The translations under genes were made by a program, and so were the position numbers. 64,000 nucleotides of DNA from JALHNI01 sp965229305 (GTDB taxonomy: Bacteria; Acidobacteriota; Terriglobia; Bryobacterales; Bryobacteraceae): the NCBI GenBank assembly GCA_965229305.1, contig CBDDIZ010000035.1:62001-126000 (forward strand), written 5' to 3'. Below are positions 58,283 to 64,000 of the stretch, piece by piece (position 1 is the stretch's first letter; each line of letters starts with the position of its first letter). The notes beneath the pieces are model-generated. The model was not told where the DNA came from. It searched no databases and saw only the letters and a list, made by a program, of their open reading frames with translations.

Positions 58283-59648
58283 TCACGTCCCGAGATTGTG
58301 GGTTGAAAAGCGTGCTCGTGACGGCTATGTACCGAACCGGCTTCTTAAGCTTCTGCGCGCTACCTTCCGCCACTGCTCTCTCAAGCCAATCCTTCATTTG
58401 AGGGACACGAACCTTCATCTGTTCAGCCATCCATTCGTCCGTTCTGGCTTCCGCCAGAAGCCTTAGGACGGCGTCGATGACTAATTGGTATGCGTCGGAC
58501 GGAGTTGTGTCGGAAATCTTTTCGGACGGCGATACATCGCACGATGCTTCCGCCGGCGCAGGACTCACCGGTGCGACTAGTTGTTCATCAGTGGTGATTG
58601 TCGCCGAAGGCACTTCAAAGCTGCTTGGGCTGCCATTCCTGCCATTCGGATCTGTATCCGGAGTTGGAGTTCCAAAGAGTGGGGGCGCTTGTTCAACTGG
58701 CGGAGTAAGCAGACTGCGTATGTCTTCCCACGGTTCCGGAGGGAAAGCGATGCCTCCCATTTTCTGAAGTTTCGAATTTCCAGGCCCAACCACGCCGGTC
58801 ATCTTGACGAAGACCTTGACCTTTCCGTGATCAAGCGCTTCAACTGCACCAGCCCATGTACCTCCAGACTCGGCTGCGCTACACACGATGAGAGCTCCAT
58901 CGCTCAACCCGTAAATCAGTTTGTTGCGCTCCATCGCCAAGTGGGCGAACCAGCGCGAGTCCGGGTCGTATGGCGAGATAAGGGTTAGGCGTTCGCTGAT
59001 AAGCCCTGCCCGATGTTGCCCAGAGGTTGCGGTCTTGGCCAGCCCCTCAGCGAGGACACCCAAGGCCCAGCCACCGGCCTCCAGCGCGCCAGACATCGCG
59101 TCCCGGTCAACGCCCTTCGCAGCACCAGATATGACGGGCACTCCTTGAATTGCACAAGACTCGCCGATTCGGCGGGCGTATTCACCATCTTCTTCCGAGC
59201 GATCTCTCGATCCGACTACGGCGAGCCCACCTCTGTTCAACAGGTCCATGGCCCCGACGCCGTAGAGAAGAGGTGGCGCGCTGGTGCCGAGGTAGCGCTT
59301 GAGCCGTTCCGGGTACTGGCGATCACTGCGACTGATCACCCACAAGCCGCTTCTTTCCCATCGTTCAACGACAAGCGCCAGCGCAGCTCCCCGTTGGAGG
59401 AGCGGAGAGACACGGTCGGGGTTGAGTTCGGGAGTCCTCAGATCATGAAGTTTCGAATGTCCAACCGTGGTGAGCAGGTCGCCGGGCCTAAGTCCTTGCG
59501 TTCTGAGCCAGGACGCGAGGCTGTTGTATTGACGCAAGCCTAGCGGTTTCGGACCGTTGCCGCGCTGCCCGAGCTCCCCACAAAGCAGGAGCACCGTTTG
59601 CGTATCCGATGTCAGTGTCGACTCCAACAAAATCTCCCTACTCACCAT
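58251..59648 (-). CDS. DprA/Smf-like protein (Rossmann fold) of the island
   Basis: 465 residues from ATG 59648, inside the end of the helicase gene (11-base overlap). The central DprA domain (about 100-310) shows PPLLYGVGAMDLLN, GLAVVGSRDRSEEDGEYARR, VISGAAKGVDRDAMSGALEA and RNKLIYGLSDGALIVCSAAE plus SGGTWAGAVEALDHG, which match the single-stranded-DNA-binding Rossmann fold of DprA. The C-terminal part (about 330-465) is Pro/Ser-rich, then a small helical domain (VIDAVLRLLAEARTDEWMAE). The last residues read over the truncated secreted gene and may not be original. DprA normally loads RecA onto incoming DNA; paired with a RecQ/phosphoribosyltransferase fusion it more likely serves a defence or DNA-uptake-control role. 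Confidence 0.82.
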   Translation of the reverse strand: MVSREILLESTLTSDTQTVLLLCGELGQRGNGPKPLGLRQYNSLASWLRTQGLRPGDLLTTVGHSKLHDLRTPELNPDRVSPLLQRGAALALVVERWERSGLWVISRSDRQYPERLKRYLGTSAPPLLYGVGAMDLLNRGGLAVVGSRDRSEEDGEYARRIGESCAIQGVPVISGAAKGVDRDAMSGALEAGGWALGVLAEGLAKTATSGQHRAGLISERLTLISPYDPDSRWFAHLAMERNKLIYGLSDGALIVCSAAESGGTWAGAVEALDHGKVKVFVKMTGVVGPGNSKLQKMGGIAFPPEPWEDIRSLLTPPVEQAPPLFGTPTPDTDPNGRNGSPSSFEVPSATITTDEQLVAPVSPAPAEASCDVSPSEKISDTTPSDAYQLVIDAVLRLLAEARTDEWMAEQMKVRVPQMKDWLERAVAEGSAQKLKKPVRYIAVTSTLFNPQSRDVSILTRFRVAT

Positions 59649-61722
59649 CTTCCGTTGAAGTGTCGGCAAGCGCAAACGGGTACACTGGCCCACTGCCCGC
59701 CTGGCGAAGCAAAACAGCCAGTTGTGTGAACGTCCATCTGGAATCCACCATGTCGTCTACCAGCAAAACAGGGTCCGCTCTCACGAGACCTGTGTTGACA
59801 ACAAATGCATCGACAAGATTTTGTGCCTGCTGAAAACTATTCGCTCGGGTCTTCTGAGGTTCCGTATCCCGCGTCTTTTCGATGCATTGCACAAATGGGA
59901 GGCCCAGCTGCTGAGCCAATCGGTGCGCAAAGTCGGCGACGAGTCCTACGTGTCGTCGAGAAGGAACACAGGTGATCCATCTCGGTGCCGGCTCTGGCTT
60001 CCAACGATTGTTGACCAGTCGAGCAGACGCGTCGACCAGACGATCATCGAACCGATGGTCAATCTGCTTGCCATTGCGCACCAGCTCGCCCCAACCAGGG
60101 TCACCCCAGCGGCAGAGCGACCTTCCCTCTTGGGCTTGAACCTTAGCCGGGATTCTTCCTCTCAAGATCCGATTCGACAGCCCAGCCGGCCACTGCTTTC
60201 TGGGCTCGATGGGATTCTCCAGCCGATCTAGGAACCGAACAGCAGTTTGACTAAGGTCCTCCGGGATGCCCTCTGGCAAGAGATTCCCTGCACAAGCCGC
60301 GCATCGGCCACACGCCTCTGCATCAGCATCATTGAGCGCCTCCGCCAGAAACTGCATCAAACAGTCTTTGCTGGCCATGTAAGCACTCATCTGTTGCTGT
60401 TCTTCTACGCGCAGCCCCGTGATTCGGTCAATCCGCTCGACGGGCATTTGCCACCTGACGGGGTTGAGCACATAACCGCCAGACACCTTTTGAATCGGTG
60501 CCGGTGACTCAAGTGAGAGGAACTTCAGTATCTTCTCGATCTTGCCCGCCGCCAGATTCAGGTGTTGTTGCAACTTCGGGACCGATAAGGGCGCGGTTGC
60601 GGACTCCAGAACCTTCAGCAACGCATCGACATCCGCCGGCGTTGGAAAGGCAGACCGAATGAAGAATTCCGCGATGGCGTCATCTTCTGTTCCATTCAGC
60701 AAAACACCGTAAGCATCGTCGACGGCACGACCTGCACGCCCCACTTGCTGGTAGTAATGCACCACCGACGCGGGCCGTTGAAAGTGCACCACGAATCCAA
60801 GGTCCGGCTTATCGAAGCCCATGCCCAGGGCGACAGTCGATACCAGCGCTTTCAGAGTGTTGTTGAGCAGCCGGTTCTCCAGAATCTCTCGTTCTTCGTT
60901 GGGCAGACCTCCGAAATAGGCCTCCGCGTCGATGTGCTGAGACTGGAGCCATTCGGCAACCCGCTTCGCATCCCGAACCGTCAGAGTATAGACGATGCCA
61001 CTACCAGGTAGATCGGGAAGGACTTTCGCCAGCCATGCCATTCGTTCGGCTTGGGACTTCAAATAGATGTTCTGTAGTCTCAGGGATGCCCGCGCCAAAG
61101 TGCCGCGCTGCACCTCAAGGTTGGGACCGAGTTGCGCGACTATGTCACCAACCACGCGGTCGTTCGCAGTGGCGGTCGTGGACAGCACCGGTATGTTCCC
61201 GGGCAGGGCCTTCAAGATGCGGACGATTCTTCGATAATCTGGGCGGAAGTCGTGCCCCCAATCGGAAATGCAGTGAGCCTCGTCCACGACGAATAAACCC
61301 AGTCGGTTCGCAATCGGAAGCAGATTATGCACGACGAATTCATCATCGGCCAGCCGCTCCGGCGAGATCAGAAGTACGTCGATTTGATCCTGACGAAGTC
61401 GATCTTCAATCTCGGGCCAAGCATCTTGATTCGTTGAATTGATGCTTTCGGCCCGCACACCAATGTTCTGTGCTGCCGCGATCTGATTGCGCATTAGTGA
61501 CAGAAGTGGAGAAATTAGGAGCGTAGGCCCGGCCCCCTGATCGCGGAGGAGGCGAGTAGCAAGGAAGTATACGATGCTTTTCCCCCAACCCGTACGCTGA
61601 ACCACCAGTAATCTGGCTTTCCGTTCGACCAGAGCAGAGATGGCATCCCATTGCCCGTCTCGGAAGGCTGCGTGCCCGTTCCCGAGGGCCCGGCGGAGTA
61701 GTTTTAGCGCTTGTGCTTGCAT
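59638..61722 (-). CDS. RecQ-like DNA helicase fused to a ComF-like phosphoribosyltransferase domain
   Basis: 694 residues. Helicase core: Walker A QRTGWGKS (42-49), DEAH box VVDEAHCISDWGHDFRPDYR (145-164), TTATAND, and the C-terminal lobe with STVALGMGFDKPDLGFV and YYQQVGRAGR (motif VI). Four-Cys-type zinc residues appear as DAEACGRCAACAG (about 475-487). From about residue 560 the sequence changes to a phosphoribosyltransferase-like domain: ITCVPSRRHVGLVADFAHRL, then the PRPP-binding loop PVLLVDDMVDSRWTF (about 655-668). ComF-type proteins carry this domain. The fusion is not part of housekeeping RecQ. It is coupled to the DprA-like gene by an 11-base overlap and lies 133 bases after the HEPN gene. 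Confidence 0.88.
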   Translation of the reverse strand: MQAQALKLLRRALGNGHAAFRDGQWDAISALVERKARLLVVQRTGWGKSIVYFLATRLLRDQGAGPTLLISPLLSLMRNQIAAAQNIGVRAESINSTNQDAWPEIEDRLRQDQIDVLLISPERLADDEFVVHNLLPIANRLGLFVVDEAHCISDWGHDFRPDYRRIVRILKALPGNIPVLSTTATANDRVVGDIVAQLGPNLEVQRGTLARASLRLQNIYLKSQAERMAWLAKVLPDLPGSGIVYTLTVRDAKRVAEWLQSQHIDAEAYFGGLPNEEREILENRLLNNTLKALVSTVALGMGFDKPDLGFVVHFQRPASVVHYYQQVGRAGRAVDDAYGVLLNGTEDDAIAEFFIRSAFPTPADVDALLKVLESATAPLSVPKLQQHLNLAAGKIEKILKFLSLESPAPIQKVSGGYVLNPVRWQMPVERIDRITGLRVEEQQQMSAYMASKDCLMQFLAEALNDADAEACGRCAACAGNLLPEGIPEDLSQTAVRFLDRLENPIEPRKQWPAGLSNRILRGRIPAKVQAQEGRSLCRWGDPGWGELVRNGKQIDHRFDDRLVDASARLVNNRWKPEPAPRWITCVPSRRHVGLVADFAHRLAQQLGLPFVQCIEKTRDTEPQKTRANSFQQAQNLVDAFVVNTGLVRADPVLLVDDMVDSRWTFTQLAVLLRQAGSGPVYPFALADTSTEDGE

Positions 61723-61855
61723 TAATGGCGAGCCTTTGGTTTATACCCTTTTTGCTTGCTTAGTGTGAACAGGCCTTAATAGCGACTTCATGTTCTCGGC
61801 GATGAGGAGTTCGTCGTCGTTCTGCCCGCAGCTCAAGAAAACAGTACCTGGCATG

Positions 61856-62617
61856 TTATTTGAAAACGAGTAGCACGTTCGTGACGAGACTCGTGATGGT
61901 GTCGTCAGCCTGTGGCGCGAGTATCGTGACGAGCGACGGGTGCGCTGCCATGTTCCTTCGGGTTAGGTACGTCTCCAAAATCTTCTTGGTGTTGCTCGAC
62001 GCAAAGAGCCCTGCAGAACTGCATATGTCGATCGCTTCGGATTCTTTAAGCTCCTCGAATTCTTCGCGTGTCGCGATGACGAGTCCACTGCCTCGCTTCG
62101 GGCCGATGCGTGCTAGGATCTTTGCGTTGAACGCAGCCAAGCGCGTGGCATCAGATAAGATCCAGTTGAGCAGGTGGTCGTAAGCAAGATTCCAAGTCAT
62201 GACGATAGCTGCGCGGAATGCTTTGACTTTGTAGCATTTAATCGCTTCCGAAAGGAAGAGCTGCTCAGCCTGGTCCGGCACCTTGCCGACAAGGTCGTTG
62301 AGTAATTGAGAGACTGCGATAGTCGTCTCGTGCTCTCCATACTTTTTATCGAAGTCTCCCCGGACTTTGCCCTCAAGTCGGAACCCTGTACCAGCCTCCA
62401 GGACTACCTTTGGTCGGCGGTCGATGAGGCGCGTGAAGAGCTTGCTTAAGTTCGGTTCGTCCATGTGCCGTTCTCTAAAGCAGGCACGGACTGATGCCTG
62501 GTCGATCACATCTTTCTTACGGTGAACGTGCAAGTACCATGCGAAATGCAATATCTGATCAGTCTGAGAGAGCGTCGTAAAGTTCTTTACGACCGCGGTG
62601 AACTCACTCAGCTCCAT
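61856..62617 (-). CDS. HEPN-like putative ribonuclease
   Basis: 253 residues. The second half is all-helical (VKAFRAAIVMTWNLAYDHLL, then FEELKESEAIDICSSAGLFA) and ends with RRNMAAHPS, in which R221-N-M-A-A-H226 is an exact HEPN catalytic RNxxxH motif. HEPN proteins are metal-independent endoribonucleases common in toxin and antiphage systems. The first 90 residues (FTTLSQTDQILHFAWYLHVH, ACFRERHMDEPNLSKLFTRL) look like a winged-helix recruiting domain. GAGGA lies before ATG 62617. It overlaps the preceding gene by 14 bases, so the pair is coupled and the preceding product may restrain it. Family name not certain. Confidence 0.7.
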   Translation of the reverse strand: MELSEFTAVVKNFTTLSQTDQILHFAWYLHVHRKKDVIDQASVRACFRERHMDEPNLSKLFTRLIDRRPKVVLEAGTGFRLEGKVRGDFDKKYGEHETTIAVSQLLNDLVGKVPDQAEQLFLSEAIKCYKVKAFRAAIVMTWNLAYDHLLNWILSDATRLAAFNAKILARIGPKRGSGLVIATREEFEELKESEAIDICSSAGLFASSNTKKILETYLTRRNMAAHPSLVTILAPQADDTITSLVTNVLLVFK

Positions 62618-63230
62618 CCATTTTCCTCACGTCGTCTTCACCGATAGGGGTGATCGCGTATTCACCGGGATTCACTCGTCGGAAACGATCGTTCTTCACC
62701 TGGGAACGGAAGGTCGCGTCCCAGTCCGCCTGGTTCGTCGGCCATCCGGCCGTACGGTAGCACGTGAAGACCTTGTCGATATTAATAGTGGGGCTGCCGC
62801 CGTGTTCTTTCAACCAGTAAGCGGCGGCGAGATGTCGTTGCGTGGCCTTCTTAGGATTCTTTTGTCCGACGAATTCCTTGAAGGTCAATCCGCTCCCCGT
62901 CATGTCCAAGTCATGCTTGTATTCCGGCATGCGCGGCTTGTACGCGTTCTTGCTCTTTGCCTTTATGGGCGCCTCGGAGGGTGATTCAGGGCCCTCCGCG
63001 AGCTCTGCCTCGATCGGCTCGTCCACGTCATCCGTTACTCCATCGTTGCCCGCGAGCTCTCTTGGCTTGAGTGGTGCGACGCGAGCGGGCGCACCATTTG
63101 TCCGCACAGTTAGTGCCTGAGTGAGTTGGCGAATGCTATTCTCAACGGACGCATTGCCACCTTCGAGCTCGAACTCTATAACGCGAAGCTTAACCTTCGC
63201 ACGATCCTCGTTGCCACTGCCCTTAGGCAT
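62604..63230 (-). CDS. Unknown protein with C-terminal winged-helix-like domain, HEPN partner
   Basis: 208 residues with an excellent ribosome-binding site (GAGGAGG, 8 bases before ATG 63230). The N-terminal part (about 12-46, VKLRVIEFELEGGNASVENS and IRQLTQALT) is a short beta-helix unit, followed by a disordered acidic linker (about 60-95) and a C-terminal domain (about 100-200: TFKEFVGQKNPKKATQRHLA, KVFTCYRTAGWPTNQADWDA) that reads like a winged helix. I do not recognise the family. The 14-base overlap with the HEPN gene suggests they act together, for example as nuclease and regulator or target adaptor. It is the promoter-proximal gene of the island operon. Confidence 0.65.
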   Translation of the reverse strand: MPKGSGNEDRAKVKLRVIEFELEGGNASVENSIRQLTQALTVRTNGAPARVAPLKPRELAGNDGVTDDVDEPIEAELAEGPESPSEAPIKAKSKNAYKPRMPEYKHDLDMTGSGLTFKEFVGQKNPKKATQRHLAAAYWLKEHGGSPTINIDKVFTCYRTAGWPTNQADWDATFRSQVKNDRFRRVNPGEYAITPIGEDDVRKMDGAE

Positions 63231-63269
63231 CGAACAACCTCCTCAATATTCCGCCGAATTAGCAACACT

Positions 63270-63584
63270 TTAGCACGAATGGAAATAGGCCATGTCCGGG
63301 GGAGTAAGCCATGTCCGGCACCAAGAAAGAGGCACTCCCGCCAGTACGCCAGAGCGCACCCATTGCGGGAAGCGGCGATGGCAGGTCTGATACAGGGGGT
63401 AACGTTCGGGCAGGTCCTTCCAGCGGGCGCCCGTCCGCAGAATCCACAGGATGCCGCTCAGCACCTCACGCCGCGATCGCCAGGGGCGACCGCGGCCGTC
63501 CTGGCGGCGCGTCGGCTCCGGAATCAACCCGTCCAACCGCGCCCACTGGGCGTCCGTCAAATCATCAGAGCCGGGGGAGGCCAT
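63270..63584 (-). mobile_element. IS5-family transposase, N-terminal fragment
   Basis: The frame from ATG 63584 encodes a DUF4096-type IS5 transposase start: LTDAQWARLDGLIPEP, GRGRPWRSRREVLSGILWIL, RTGARWKDLPERY and FPQWVRSGVL. After about residue 80 the similarity stops and the sequence runs into an unrelated tail, so only the N-terminal part remains. GCCATGTCCGG occurs twice (63289-63299 and 63308-63318) at the broken end. It separates the island operon from the truncated terminase/GIY-YIG gene and probably caused that gene's truncation. No complete inverted ends could be defined. Confidence 0.8.
63289..63318. repeat. 11-bp direct repeat at the IS5 fragment end
   Basis: GCCATGTCCGG at 63289-63299 and 63308-63318, a 19-bp period, at the point where transposase similarity ends. 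It may mark the junction of two element ends. Confidence 0.5.
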
Positions 63585-63605
63585 ATCCCAAACATTCTGC
63601 CATAG

Positions 63606-63917
63606 TTATGTTTTCTGGTTTATGAGACTGCTTCTAATCAACGGCTCTGAACCAAGGTGCCGAATCTTGCGAATGTCCGTGTATTTCAAAGCATTTCCGG
63701 TCTTCCCGAAACGCCGAAGATGGCTGTGTGCGCGGTTCTTGCAACCCTTACCGACGTAGAGGACCAAACCGGTAATCGGATTCACGAGGAAGTACACATA
63801 AAAACCGTCAGGCTGCTCCCAATCAAGACCAGCCCTAATTGCCTTCTGCGTGGCGTTAAGGTCGAGGGGGTATTCTTCGATGAATTTCTGTTGTTTTGGG
63901 GTTAGCGTCTCGGCCAT
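63606..63917 (-). CDS. Terminase-small-subunit-like/GIY-YIG fusion, truncated
   Basis: 103 residues. The N terminus (LTPKQQKFIEEYPLDLNATQ, KAIRAG) is the helix-turn-helix of phage terminase small subunits. It is followed at once by a GIY-YIG endonuclease start (GFYVYFLVNPITGLVLYVGK with the two Tyr-containing half-motifs) and the conserved RAHSHLRRFGK region. The GIY-YIG domain stops after about 60 residues, before its Glu-containing half, and the last residues (IRSSLINQKT) run to a stop next to the IS5 fragment. It is therefore a broken prophage-type gene and probably inactive. The 83 bases beyond it to the window end hold only the possible end of another minus-strand frame (acidic tail, TAG at 63972-63974). 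Confidence 0.72.
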   Translation of the reverse strand: MAETLTPKQQKFIEEYPLDLNATQKAIRAGLDWEQPDGFYVYFLVNPITGLVLYVGKGCKNRAHSHLRRFGKTGNALKYTDIRKIRHLGSEPLIRSSLINQKT

Positions 63918-64000
63918 TCGTGCTGCCGGAAGTGTTTGGTCCAGTGATAGCTTTGCTCAGTCTGAAGAAATCTACTCCGCTTCCTCCTGCTCGTCAAGAG

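Noticed and set aside
59638..61722. Housekeeping RecQ
   Set aside because: The fused phosphoribosyltransferase domain, the DprA-like partner and the island setting do not fit chromosomal recQ.
1..64000. tRNA, rRNA, riboswitch or replication-origin sequences
   Set aside because: I looked for tRNA-like cloverleafs, rRNA-like conserved blocks, cobalamin/TPP-type boxes before the receptor genes and DnaA-box clusters, and saw none; a covariance-model search (Infernal/Rfam, tRNAscan-SE) would be decisive.

Overview
The window looks like chromosome from a Bryobacterales/'Solibacter'-type member of the Acidobacteriota. The DNA is GC-rich. It carries four Oar-like TonB-dependent receptors of about 920-1110 residues with N-terminal carboxypeptidase-regulatory domains, two PSD1 (DUF1549/DUF1553)-DUF1501 gene pairs, a TIGR03435-family protein, an acidobacterial duplicated orphan permease (ADOP) and a PEP-CTERM protein. 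This placement is inferred from family content only; no rRNA or tRNA gene is visible.

Left part, 1-15.6 kb: a DUF3300 gene runs into a truncated sensor kinase. Then come a PEGA-domain protein, a small secreted protein with a clear terminator, a NarL-type kinase/regulator pair, a receiver-only protein, a membrane-fusion protein and a secreted protein. The first TonB receptor-PSD1-DUF1501 trio (7.2-14.2 kb) follows, with a large intercistronic hairpin, and then a membrane-anchored protein on the opposite strand. 15.6-22.0 kb: a TetR-RND efflux operon (regulator, adaptor, pump, outer-membrane channel) with a perfect inverted repeat inside its promoter.

22.1-25.6 kb: TspO, then a tightly overlapped trio of DUF3696 AAA ATPase, PIN-like nuclease and RNA ligase (a candidate RNA-cutting and repair system), then a solitary ExbD. 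25.6-32.7 kb: a second TonB-PSD1-DUF1501 trio on the minus strand. 33.0-40.2 kb: a two-subunit molybdenum hydroxylase and an ABC export system (ATPase, FtsX permease, adaptor). 40.2-50.4 kb: a small secreted protein, a serine-hydrolase-fold protein without its catalytic residues, a PEP-CTERM protein, a TIGR03435 protein, an RRM RNA-binding protein, a small basic protein, an ADOP permease and a TonB receptor. 50.4-57.8 kb: a probable glycan-use locus (FGGY kinase, HpcH/HpaI aldolase, GntR regulator, sialidase-fold protein, TonB receptor).

58.25-64 kb is a different kind of region. It is less GC-rich by eye and all its genes lie on the minus strand. It encodes a basic protein with a winged-helix-like C terminus, a HEPN protein with an RNxxxH motif, a RecQ helicase fused to a ComF-like phosphoribosyltransferase, and a DprA-like protein. 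Beyond these lie an IS5-type transposase fragment and a truncated terminase-small-subunit/GIY-YIG fusion. Its left edge cuts into the signal peptide of a secreted-protein gene. I read it as an acquired defence or mobile island. The two best candidates for undescribed systems are this island operon and the AAA-PIN-RNA ligase operon.

Several genes start within about 6-12 bases of a -10-like element without a Shine-Dalgarno sequence, suggesting leaderless transcripts. Three convergent gene pairs share overlapping 4-base stop codons.
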